Assembly: GCF_023910635.1 (NCBI RefSeq)
Contig: NZ_JAAVVZ010000024.1
Location: 1 to 37,539 of the forward strand
From: Sphingorhabdus sp.
Lineage (GTDB): Bacteria; Pseudomonadota; Alphaproteobacteria; Sphingomonadales; Sphingomonadaceae
DNA: 37,539 bases
Reading direction: 5' to 3'
Below are positions 8,312 through 14,667 of this stretch, in pieces (within the stretch, counting starts at the first letter, position 1; each line of letters starts with the position of its first letter). The translations under genes and the position numbers were made by a program. The notes beneath the pieces were generated by a model. The model made no database searches. It was not told the origin of the DNA and saw only the letters and a program-made list of their open reading frames with translations.

Positions 8312-8928
8312 TTTTGGTCGGCGCGTGATGCTCCGTTACCGTCGAGATTTTCAGCAACAAATTCCCAGTTGATTGCCTTGTTCAACAAAGCATCGACGTA
8401 ATTCGGGCGGGCGTTGCGATAATCGATATAATAAGCATGTTCCCACACATCGATCGTCAGCAACGGCTTCATATCGTGCGCAACGGGCGTATCGGCGTCA
8501 TGCAGCGACGTGATTTTCAGCCTGTCTCCGTCAAGAACTAACCACGCCCAACCACTGGCGAAATGGCCAACAGCTTCTTCTTTCAGCTTTGCCACCATGT
8601 CTTTATGGCTACCAAAGCTTTCATCAATCACCGCTTTCAGCTTGCCCGTCGGTGCTTGCTGCTCTGGCGTCAGGCATTTCCAGTAGAAACTGTGGTTCCA
8701 AATTTGCGCGGCGTTGTTGAACAACCCCTTGTTTTCTTGCGCTTTGGCAGCGGTTATGACTTCAACCAAAGACGCGCCTGTCAAGGCGGCATCATCGGCA
8801 ATCAACATGTTGGTTTTATCGACATAGGCATTGTGGTGCTTGCCATGGTGATAGTCGAATGTCTCGGCGGAAATGAGATCACCAAAGGCGGATGTGTCGT
8901 ACGGCAGGTCGGGGAGAAGGAATGACAT
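8308..8928 (-). CDS. sodB: Iron superoxide dismutase SodB
   Basis: This enzyme dismutates superoxide to oxygen and hydrogen peroxide in the cytoplasm. At 206 aa it is a full-length Fe/Mn-SOD. The metal ligands are His27 (YHHGKHH), His79 (WNHSFYW), and Asp160 and His164 (DVWEHAYYIDY). Gln75 in AAQIWNH is the residue typical of the iron rather than the manganese form. There is no signal peptide. It converges with ispZ/yciB and diverges from the membrane protein gene at 9094. Together with katG in this window it provides a cytoplasmic route from superoxide to water. Confidence 0.96.
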   Translation of the reverse strand: MSFLLPDLPYDTSAFGDLISAETFDYHHGKHHNAYVDKTNMLIADDAALTGASLVEVITAAKAQENKGLFNNAAQIWNHSFYWKCLTPEQQAPTGKLKAVIDESFGSHKDMVAKLKEEAVGHFASGWAWLVLDGDRLKITSLHDADTPVAHDMKPLLTIDVWEHAYYIDYRNARPNYVDALLNKAINWEFVAENLDGNGASRADQN

Positions 8929-9093
8929 TGCTTATCTTTCTGTATCGGATGGTTCAGAAGCAAACGCATCGGGACAGTCCCCGTTCCGTCGGTCACGCAC
9001 TGCTAACGCAGAAAATATGTGACAAGCCTCTACCATACAGATAGGCATCATCGCATCAGCGGCAATACCGCCTGAATGCCTAGGGGAGAAAAC

Positions 9094-9657
9094 ATGGCGA
9101 AATTTTTTGGAAATCTTCATCTGGTGCTGGTCGCCGGGCTAGTGCTGTCATTTGCAGTAATGTTTGGCTTGGACGGAGACGGAGTCACGGCACAATCCAT
9201 CACGCGTTGGCTGCATACATTTTTCGGGATCGTCTGGATCGGATTATTGTACTATTTCAACTTCGTGCAAATCCCAACCATGCCAAAAGTCCCGGCTGAA
9301 CTAAAGCCAGGTATTTCGAAGCATATCGCCCCATCGGCGTTGTTCTTCTTCCGCTGGGGCGCGGCACTCACGGTGTTATTCGGCCTCATCATTGCCGTTC
9401 AGGCTGGCTACGCGCATCAAGCATTTACCCTGCAAGATCCTTATAAGCTGATCGGCGTTGGCATGTGGCTTGCTGTTATCATGGCGTTCAACGTATGGTT
9501 CATCATCTGGCCAAACCAGAAAAAGGCGCTCGGCATTGTTGAAGCCGATGACGCGACAAAGGCGAAGGCAGCTACCACCGCGATGATGACATCGCGTTTG
9601 AACACATTGCTATCGATCCCGATGCTGTACACGATGGTCAGCTTTAACGGCGGCTAA
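9094..9657 (+). CDS. PuuD/DUF989-like integral membrane protein without cytochrome domain
   Basis: This is a 187-aa membrane protein with four or five hydrophobic segments (about residues 6-25, 37-56, 85-103, 117-137 and 165-183). It contains WLHTFFGIVWIGLLYYFNF and a late FNVWFIIWPNQKK. This resembles the membrane part of the urate hydroxylase PuuD family (DUF989). The C-terminal cytochrome c domain of PuuD is missing, so urate oxidation should not be assumed. I recall that such proteins are sometimes mislabelled as a NusG antitermination protein; nothing here resembles NusG. An upstream in-frame ATG exists at 9076, but AGGGGAGA lies just ahead of the ATG at 9094, so that start is chosen. 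A hairpin with a T-run follows the gene. Confidence 0.7.
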   Translation: MAKFFGNLHLVLVAGLVLSFAVMFGLDGDGVTAQSITRWLHTFFGIVWIGLLYYFNFVQIPTMPKVPAELKPGISKHIAPSALFFFRWGAALTVLFGLIIAVQAGYAHQAFTLQDPYKLIGVGMWLAVIMAFNVWFIIWPNQKKALGIVEADDATKAKAATTAMMTSRLNTLLSIPMLYTMVSFNGG

Positions 9658-9680
9658 ATCCGCATATCTGGATTGCAAAG

Positions 9681-9709
9681 AAGGGGTGGCACATGCCGCC
9701 CCTTTTTTT
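9681..9709 (+). terminator. Intrinsic terminator after the PuuD-like gene
   Basis: A stem GGGGTGGC / GCCGCCCC (one G-T wobble) with an ACAT loop is followed by a run of seven T. It lies 24 bp after the stop of the plus-strand gene and directly abuts the 3' end of pspF on the other strand. Confidence 0.8.
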
Positions 9710-10745
9710 ATCCTAAAAGATCGTGTTTTTTCAACGTGTGGCGCAACTGGTCATAACTGAGATTGAGCGCTTTTGCCGTCTGGCGCTGGTTATAACGACA
9801 CTTTGCCAGCGCTTGCTCCAACACAGATTTTTCAAACTTCTCCGTCGCCTCGCGGAAATCCCTTACATCCACTGCTTGGCTTAGGTCCGTTGAGTAACGC
9901 GGTTCGGCGACATTGTTCTGATTATCGGCCTGCACCTGCGCAGGCGCAGAAGCGGCCACCCCGCCCCGCCATGGGCTGTCGAACGGGTCGAATTGAATAT
10001 AGTCAACTGGCTGTGCCGGGTCGGCCCAGCGATATACCGCGCGCTCCACAACATTGCGCAGTTCGCGGACATTGCCGGGCCAGAGATGGTTTTCCAATGC
10101 GCGCGTTGCGACTTCGCCAAATCCGGGCCAGCCATCCCAGCCCAATTCCGCTGCCATTTTGCGTCCATAATATTCGGACAGAACCTCGATATCGCCTTCG
10201 CGCACACGTAGCGGCGGCAAGGTGATGACCTCAAAACATAGCCGGTCAAGCAAGTCGGCCCTGAACCGCCCCTTGTCGACCATATGGGGCAGATGTTCAT
10301 TGGTCGCAGCGACAATCCGCACGTCAACGCGCATGGGTCGGGATGAACCGATGCGCGTGACCTCCCCATATTCCACCGCCCGCAATAGCCGCTCCTGGGC
10401 GCCCATGCTTAAGGTACCAAGTTCATCAAGGAACAGCGTGCCGCCGTCGGCCTCTTCGAAACGGCCTTCGCGTGCCCGCGTCGCGCCGGTAAATGCCCCT
10501 GACTCATGGCCAAATAATTCAGCCTCAATCAGCGTCTCTGGCAAAGCCGCGCAGTTTATGGTGACCAAAGGCCCATCCCAGCGCGCACTCAGGCGATGGA
10601 GACGTTCGGCAATCAACTCCTTGCCCGTCCCGCGCTCTCCTACGACCAATACAGGTCGATTGAGCGGTGCAGCACGGCTTGCACGTTCCACGGCATCCAA
10701 AAATGCTGTTGATTGGCCAATGAATTGAACGCTATCCCGATCCAT
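9708..10745 (-). CDS. pspF: Sigma-54 enhancer-binding activator PspF
   Basis: PspF is an AAA+ activator that remodels sigma-54 RNA polymerase at psp promoters and is held inactive by PspA. There is no receiver or other N-terminal sensor domain, as expected for PspF. The AAA+ domain begins at once: Walker A GERGTGKE (about 36-43), the sigma-54 contact loop GAFTGA (about 83-88), Walker B GGTLFLDEL (about 101-109), and WPGNVRELRN. A linker leads to a C-terminal Fis-type helix-turn-helix (NQRQTAKALNLSYDQLRHTLKK). The frame is open to a TTG at 10781, but the ATG at 10745 (MDRDSVQFIGQS) matches the usual N-terminus and is preferred. It is divergent from the psp operon with a 154-bp intergenic region that holds a sigma-54 promoter. 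Confidence 0.92.
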   Translation of the reverse strand: MDRDSVQFIGQSTAFLDAVERASRAAPLNRPVLVVGERGTGKELIAERLHRLSARWDGPLVTINCAALPETLIEAELFGHESGAFTGATRAREGRFEEADGGTLFLDELGTLSMGAQERLLRAVEYGEVTRIGSSRPMRVDVRIVAATNEHLPHMVDKGRFRADLLDRLCFEVITLPPLRVREGDIEVLSEYYGRKMAAELGWDGWPGFGEVATRALENHLWPGNVRELRNVVERAVYRWADPAQPVDYIQFDPFDSPWRGGVAASAPAQVQADNQNNVAEPRYSTDLSQAVDVRDFREATEKFEKSVLEQALAKCRYNQRQTAKALNLSYDQLRHTLKKHDLLG

Positions 10746-10845
10746 TTTTAAACATTGGCATATTTCACCATAGAGTGGCAATAATTACTAGCAGCTCCCC
10801 CGCATAAATTTTGAGTAATGGCAGAAATGCAACAAAAACACGAAT

Positions 10846-10860
10846 TGGCACAGTCCCTGC
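10846..10860 (+). promoter_or_regulatory. Sigma-54 promoter of the psp operon
   Basis: TGGCACAGTCCCTGC matches the sigma-54 consensus TGGCAC-N5-TTGC, with GG and GC exactly 12 nt apart (-24/-12). It lies 39 bp upstream of the first gene of the psp operon and points away from pspF, as in known psp loci. PspF binding sites would be expected between about 10746 and 10830, but I could not define them by eye. Confidence 0.85.
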
Positions 10861-10899
10861 ATTGTATCCTGCAAGTCAGTAACACAGGGAATACATAGA

Positions 10900-11088
10900 A
10901 TGCGCAAAGATATCGAAACCAGCCATTATCCAAACGGACAAGATAGCCGTCTCTGGTTAGCGGTCGCTTTATCCTTCACGATGATCTTTACAAGCTATGC
11001 CGTATCGGTTCTGAACCACCGCGGCGTCGCCGAGATCAGCGCACACACCCAACCGAATAGGCCAATCGTTGTCAGCTATCTTGCCTGA
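10900..11088 (+). CDS. Small single-pass membrane protein, first gene of the psp operon
   Basis: The product is 62 aa with a short charged N-terminus, one hydrophobic helix (LWLAVALSFTMIFTSYAVSVL, about residues 18-38) and a polar tail of about 24 residues. I do not recognise the family. An AGGGAA sequence lies about 9 nt before the ATG. The gene sits between the sigma-54 promoter and pspA, so it would be the first message made on PspF activation. Its end is separated from pspA by 109 bp containing a strong hairpin. It is not a PspB-like protein because it lacks the coiled coil shared by the genes after pspC. It may be a membrane stress effector; that is inference only. Confidence 0.6.
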   Translation: MRKDIETSHYPNGQDSRLWLAVALSFTMIFTSYAVSVLNHRGVAEISAHTQPNRPIVVSYLA

Positions 11089-11100
11089 CTTCGATAACCT

Positions 11101-11160
11101 GCGACCGGAGTGCCCCAGCTCTCCCTCCCCCTGCCAAAGGCACCCGGTCGCCACCTTTTT
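11101..11160 (+). terminator. Hairpin plus T-run between the first psp gene and pspA
   Basis: GCGACCGGAGTGCC (11101-11114) pairs with GGCACCCGGTCGC (11139-11151) as 13 base pairs with one bulged A, around a 24-nt pyrimidine-rich loop. Five T follow at 11156-11160. This looks like a partial terminator, processing site or attenuator that would make the first gene's message more abundant than pspABC. The T-run is offset from the stem by 4 nt, so termination may be incomplete. Confidence 0.45.
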
Positions 11161-11197
11161 GAATGAAGTCACCAATACACATTATCGGAGTTACCCA

Positions 11198-11881
11198 ATG
11201 GGCATATTTTCACGAACCCGCGATATCATCGCCGCCAATGTGACCGATCTTCTCGACAAGTCACAGGACCCAGCCAAAATGATCCGCATGATCATTCTGG
11301 AAATGGAGGAAACGCTGGTCGAGGTTCGAGCATCTGCTGCGCGCACCATTGCTGACCAGAAAGAACTGCGGCGCCATATCGACAAGTTGAACACGCTTGA
11401 AACCGACTGGACCGACAAGGCCCATCTGGCACTGTCAAAGGGCCGTGAGGATCTTGCGAAAGCCGCCTTATTAGAAAAGCGCAAAGCGACGGATATGAAG
11501 GAGCAGTTAACCGCGGAGGTCGATGTTCTGAACGATGCGCTGAAGGCTTCTGAGCAGGATATTCACAAGCTGCAGAAGAAGCTTGCCGACGCCCGCAGCC
11601 GCCAGAATGCATTGATGACACGCTTGGAAAGCGCCGAAAATCAAGTCAAGCTGCGCACGATGTACAATGGCGACAAGGTCCGCGAGGCATTTTCCCGCTT
11701 CGACGTCCTCGAACGCCGCGTCGATGAAGCGCAGGGATATGCGGACTCACTCTCCATCGGGTCAGACACGCCGCGCACTTTGGGTGACGAAATCTCAGCG
11801 CTTGAGAGCTTCGATGTCGTCGACGCCGAGCTGGAAGAAATGAAAAAGGCCATGAAGGCCGACCACAAGAAAGAAGGCTAA
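11198..11881 (+). CDS. pspA: Phage shock protein A
   Basis: PspA is a peripheral inner-membrane protein of the ESCRT-III/Vipp1 superfamily. It binds stressed membranes as oligomers and in the resting state inhibits PspF. At 227 aa it is close to E. coli PspA. The start MGIFSRTRDIIAANVTDLLD, followed by DPAKMIRMIILEMEETLVEVR, is diagnostic, and the rest is a long coiled coil to about residue 190. The reading frame extends upstream to 11069, but the ATG at 11198 is preceded by GGAG at 7 nt and gives the canonical N-terminal amphipathic helix. pspB follows after 3 nt. Confidence 0.96.
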   Translation: MGIFSRTRDIIAANVTDLLDKSQDPAKMIRMIILEMEETLVEVRASAARTIADQKELRRHIDKLNTLETDWTDKAHLALSKGREDLAKAALLEKRKATDMKEQLTAEVDVLNDALKASEQDIHKLQKKLADARSRQNALMTRLESAENQVKLRTMYNGDKVREAFSRFDVLERRVDEAQGYADSLSIGSDTPRTLGDEISALESFDVVDAELEEMKKAMKADHKKEG

Positions 11882-11884
11882 GCC

Positions 11885-12172
11885 ATGGAAGACATACTTG
11901 TCCCCGTTATGGTCGTCGGAATGCTATTTGTCGCACTCCCATGGCTCGTACTCCATTATGTGACGCGCTGGAAAACTGCCGCGACGCTGACCAATGATGA
12001 TGAACGAATGCTGGGCGATATGCACGAACTGGCCCGCCGTTTGGAAGATCGCCTCGACACTGTTGAGCGCTTGGTCGCGCAGGAGAATCCCGATTGGCAA
12101 CCACGCCGCATCGAACTCGATACGCCAGATTTTGACCCAGAAAATATACGTAGGCTGGAAAGGAACCGCTGA
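11885..12172 (+). CDS. pspB: Phage shock protein B
   Basis: PspB is a small inner-membrane protein that with PspC senses envelope stress and recruits PspA away from PspF. It has one N-terminal membrane helix (about residues 5-27, ending ALPWLVLHYVTRW), then a coiled coil (ERMLGDMHELARRLEDRL). The PspB signature LEDRLDTVERLVAQENPDW follows, with a C-terminal tail about 20 residues longer than in E. coli PspB. The LEDRLDTVERL segment is the motif repeated in the five satellite proteins downstream. It sits 3 nt after pspA, and its end carries the ribosome binding site for pspC. Confidence 0.93.
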   Translation: MEDILVPVMVVGMLFVALPWLVLHYVTRWKTAATLTNDDERMLGDMHELARRLEDRLDTVERLVAQENPDWQPRRIELDTPDFDPENIRRLERNR

Positions 12173-12173
12173 A

Positions 12174-12551
12174 ATGTCAGGGAAACACACCAAATTCTAT
12201 CTCGATAAACAAAATGCCAAATGGAAGGGCGTCTGTGCCGGCTTAGCCGATTACACGGGGATTGATGCAATTTGGTTCAGGCTCGGCATAATTGCGCTTA
12301 CAATAGGACAGGGCTGGCCAATCTTGCTTTACATCGCAGCAGCTTGGATGGCCGATCAAAAGCCTGTGCATCTGTATACCGACGACCGTGAAGAGCAGAA
12401 ATTTTGGCAAGGCGTACGTCAATCGCCTGCCCGCACCACCCGCGACATTCGGTCACGCTTTCGGGAAATCGACCATCGCTTGGCCGAAATGGAAACTTAT
12501 TATGTCAGCAACAATAAGCAGCTGGCCGACGAAATCGAAAGCCTCCGTTAA
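12174..12551 (+). CDS. pspC: Phage shock protein C
   Basis: PspC is an inner-membrane partner of PspB in stress sensing. The 125-aa protein has a typical PspC domain: KFYLDKQNAKWKGVCAGLAD, then a hydrophobic stretch (FRLGIIALTIGQGWPILLYIAAAW) that may form a re-entrant or paired helix. The C-terminal half is a charged helix ending in LADEIESLR. That ending closely matches the SEEIERLR, RSEIEALR and KEIEELR ends of the satellite proteins downstream. The frame is open from 11994, but the ATG at 12174, 1 nt after the pspB stop and with GGAAAGGAA upstream, is clearly the start. Confidence 0.93.
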   Translation: MSGKHTKFYLDKQNAKWKGVCAGLADYTGIDAIWFRLGIIALTIGQGWPILLYIAAAWMADQKPVHLYTDDREEQKFWQGVRQSPARTTRDIRSRFREIDHRLAEMETYYVSNNKQLADEIESLR

Positions 12552-12577
12552 CCAAGGGCTTAAGAAGGAAATAAGAT

Positions 12578-12733
12578 ATGTTCACGCTCATCATTCTTGG
12601 CCTTATCGGTTGGTTCACTTACCGCCATTTCGCGCAGAAAAAGCGTCAGGCCGGCCGCCGCAATTGGCGTGTTGATTATCGCGACACCCCAATTCGTCCA
12701 ATGACCCGCCGCCTACCGTGGAGGGATTTATAA
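12578..12733 (+). CDS. 51-aa membrane microprotein of the psp operon
   Basis: The product starts MFTLIILGLIGWFTYRHFAQ: one short hydrophobic helix (about residues 2-17) followed by a very basic tail (KKRQAGRRNW, then RPMTRRLPWRDL). An AAGGAAATAAG ribosome binding site precedes the ATG. Its stop overlaps the start of the next gene as TAATG, which argues for real, coupled translation. It lacks the coiled coil of its neighbours. I do not recognise the family. The basic cytoplasmic tail could contact lipid head groups or the acidic coiled coils of the neighbouring proteins; this is inference. Confidence 0.75.
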   Translation: MFTLIILGLIGWFTYRHFAQKKRQAGRRNWRVDYRDTPIRPMTRRLPWRDL

Positions 12734-13032
12734 TGAGCTTTGGTGGACCAAATTTCGTCATCGCAATTGTTGCGCTGTTGACGGTTGGTTGGCTGGTCAA
12801 CAACTGGATCCGCGCCAAACATGGCTATCCCTTAGAAGATGAATGGGGCGGTAAAACAGCGCTGACCGATGGCGACTATCCCGAAGCCGAACGCAAGATC
12901 ATGCTTTTGAGCAACGAGAATGAAACGCTGAATGGCAAGATCGGGCATTTGGAAGAACGCGTCGCGGTTCTGGAACGGATTGTGACGGATAAGGCCGGGC
13001 GTTTGTCCGAAGAAATCGAACGACTTCGTTAA
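12733..13032 (+). CDS. PspB-like satellite protein 1
   Basis: This 99-aa protein has one membrane helix (about residues 8-26), then WIRAKHGYPLEDEWGG, an acidic linker, and a coiled coil with LEERVAVLERIVTDK ending in SEEIERLR. The coiled coil matches the LEDRLDTVERLVAQE segment of PspB. The KHGYPL-x-x-x-WG block is shared with the next gene. The TAATG overlap with the 51-aa gene upstream fixes the start. It is the first of five related proteins in tandem and is presumably an inner-membrane protein with a cytoplasmic coiled coil that can pair with PspB, PspC or PspA. Confidence 0.85.
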   Translation: MSFGGPNFVIAIVALLTVGWLVNNWIRAKHGYPLEDEWGGKTALTDGDYPEAERKIMLLSNENETLNGKIGHLEERVAVLERIVTDKAGRLSEEIERLR

Positions 13033-13047
13033 AACAGGAGGCATGAT

Positions 13048-13374
13048 ATGGACCCCGATAAACTCGCGATGATAACGGCCATTGGTCCGATGATAGGCAT
13101 GGGCGTTGTTTCTATCTGCGCCGGATGGGTGCTAACGACATGGATGCGTATCAAAAACGGCTATCCGCTCGATGGGGCATGGGGTCAGGCCGTGTATCCC
13201 AAAAATGATCAGGAGGCTGTTGAACGCGTGAAGCTGCTGAGTCAGGAAAATGCGCAACTGCGCGCGGAGCTTGGGTCGATAAAGGATCGGTTGGCGAACG
13301 TCGAGAAAATCGTCGTAGACGACAGCCACAGGCTGAGATCAGAAATAGAGGCCCTTCGCGGGCCGTCGAACTGA
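13048..13374 (+). CDS. PspB-like satellite protein 2
   Basis: This 108-aa protein has a membrane helix (about residues 8-30), followed by WMRIKNGYPLDGAWGQ. A coiled coil follows (VKLLSQENAQLRAELGSIKDRL), then LANVEKIVVDD, ending in RSEIEALRGPSN. It aligns with satellite 1 over its whole length (same helix, same NGYPL/HGYPL block, same LL-S-EN start of the coil), so the two are recent duplicates. A GGAGG ribosome binding site lies 6-7 nt before the ATG. It is 15 bp downstream of satellite 1. Function is not established; membership of the psp transcript suggests envelope stress. Confidence 0.85.
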   Translation: MDPDKLAMITAIGPMIGMGVVSICAGWVLTTWMRIKNGYPLDGAWGQAVYPKNDQEAVERVKLLSQENAQLRAELGSIKDRLANVEKIVVDDSHRLRSEIEALRGPSN

Positions 13375-13385
13375 AGGGGCGAAAA

Positions 13386-13682
13386 ATGGACATCAACCCC
13401 CTCATCATTCCCATCCTGGGCATCAGCTGCGGCCTGCTTGCCGTTTTCGGCGGTGTGTTCGTCCTGCCCTTCTTCAAGCTGAAGCAACGACAGCTCGAAC
13501 TGAACGCACAGAACGTTGCCGAAAAAGCGGCGCAATATGCCTCGAAGCAGGGGATACTCGAAGAACGCGTCGCCGTTCTCGAACGCATTATCACCGACCA
13601 AGGCTACAGCGTTGCAAAGGAAATCGAAGAGTTGCGAAGCTTACCGCCTAAGTCGGTGACGCCGCAACAAGACCTGATCTAA
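13386..13682 (+). CDS. PspB-like satellite protein 3
   Basis: This 98-aa protein has a strongly hydrophobic helix (about residues 5-30, IIPILGISCGLLAVFGGVFVLPFF), then a basic KLKQRQLELNAQ region. A coiled coil follows with LEERVAVLERIITDQ and KEIEELR, and then a short tail. The EERVAVLERI block is identical to satellite 1 in protein and nearly so in DNA, pointing to tandem duplication. The KHGYPL block is missing. AGGGGCG precedes the ATG. The helix resembles that of some two-component sensor-free membrane anchors, but no catalytic domain is present. Confidence 0.83.
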   Translation: MDINPLIIPILGISCGLLAVFGGVFVLPFFKLKQRQLELNAQNVAEKAAQYASKQGILEERVAVLERIITDQGYSVAKEIEELRSLPPKSVTPQQDLI

Positions 13683-13694
13683 GGGAGATATTTT

Positions 13695-13967
13695 ATGGGT
13701 CCGTTTGAAATGGTTGTGGCAATCATACTGATCGTCACCATCGGCAAGATTATCCAGACGAAGCAAAAAGCCAAGCATGGCATTGTTGAAGATCAGGATT
13801 TTATGGGCACCAAGACCCATCGCCTGTTGAACAGCGCAGAAACACAGCAGATGCAGGACGAGATCAAGACACTGAAAGAACGTATTCAGGTGCTTGAGCG
13901 CATCGCGACCGACAATAACAGCGCCAATGATCTTAACCGTCAGATAGAGGAACTGCGCAGCCGGTAA
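13695..13967 (+). CDS. PspB-like satellite protein 4
   Basis: This 90-aa protein has an N-terminal membrane helix (about residues 3-20), then KQKAKHGIVED. The AKHG tetrapeptide recalls satellite 1. A coiled coil (QMQDEIKTLKERIQVLERIATDN) follows and ends in NRQIEELRSR. GGGAGAT lies upstream of the ATG, 12 bp after satellite 3. The LKERIQVLERIATD block is the common module of the set. No enzyme motif is present, and the role is inferred only from operon membership. Confidence 0.83.
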   Translation: MGPFEMVVAIILIVTIGKIIQTKQKAKHGIVEDQDFMGTKTHRLLNSAETQQMQDEIKTLKERIQVLERIATDNNSANDLNRQIEELRSR

Positions 13968-13994
13968 CGGCGCGCGGATCGAAAGGAAGGAACC

Positions 13995-14237
13995 ATGGAA
14001 CAGGATCCCAATTTCTACATCATTATCGGCGCTTTTGCGGTGCTGTCCGTCGGGATTGTATCTTCGCTCGGGTTGCGCGGATGGCGCGATTGGATTGCGC
14101 TGAAGCATGCCGAGTTGGACATTGCCCGCCGCAGCAGCGACGCGCCAGTGCCGTCGGCTACCTCGCGTATCGAAGTCGCTGACTTAAAAGAGCGCGTTAA
14201 AAAGCTTGAGGCTATCGCCGCAGGGATTGATATCTAA
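13995..14237 (+). CDS. PspB-like satellite protein 5
   Basis: This 80-aa protein has a membrane helix (about residues 8-26), then WRDWIALKHAELDIARR and a short coiled coil LKERVKKLEAIAAGIDI. It is the most diverged member and lacks the EIE-LR ending. AAGGAAGGAACC immediately precedes the ATG. It is the last gene of the series, and sufE begins 25 bp later. Confidence 0.8.
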   Translation: MEQDPNFYIIIGAFAVLSVGIVSSLGLRGWRDWIALKHAELDIARRSSDAPVPSATSRIEVADLKERVKKLEAIAAGIDI

Positions 14238-14262
14238 ACCCTGCGGCCATATGCGGGTGGCC

Positions 14263-14667
14263 ATGACCACACTCACCGACATTCAAGAAGAATATGGATT
14301 CCTCGAAGCCGACGACCGCTATCGTTTGTTAATCGATCTTGGTCGCGAACTGGCCCCAATGCCCGGTGCGCTGAAAACCGATGCGAGTTTGGTCAGGGGC
14401 TGCTCGGCAAATGTCTGGGTTTATCCCGTCACCGACAATAATCAGCTTTCGTTTATGGCGGACAGCAATGCCGCGATCACCAAGGGCATCATTGCGCTTG
14501 TGCTCAAGACGGTAGACGGCAAGAACGCCACCGAAATTTTGGGCACGGATATCGAAAATGCCCTCGCCCCGTTTGACCTGAAGAACCAACTCAGTTCAAA
14601 CCGAACGCAGGGCATTCCCAATATGATTGCGCTTATCCGCCAAACAGCAGCGCGTTACGCAATCTGA
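14263..14667 (+). CDS. sufE: SufE family cysteine desulfuration protein
   Basis: SufE accepts sulfane sulfur from SufS cysteine desulfurase and passes it to the SufBCD scaffold for Fe-S cluster assembly. The product (134 aa from the chosen start) contains DRYRLLIDLGRELAPMPG and the active-site Cys47 in VRGCSANVWV, then the family's C-terminal GLA-type region (RTQGIPNMIALIR). The open frame extends upstream. The ATG at 14263 is chosen because it matches the family length, with ATG 14251 as an alternative. It is 25 bp downstream of the last psp satellite and might be co-transcribed. No other suf genes are near. It overlaps the converging PepSY gene by 13 bp. Confidence 0.88.
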   Translation: MTTLTDIQEEYGFLEADDRYRLLIDLGRELAPMPGALKTDASLVRGCSANVWVYPVTDNNQLSFMADSNAAITKGIIALVLKTVDGKNATEILGTDIENALAPFDLKNQLSSNRTQGIPNMIALIRQTAARYAI

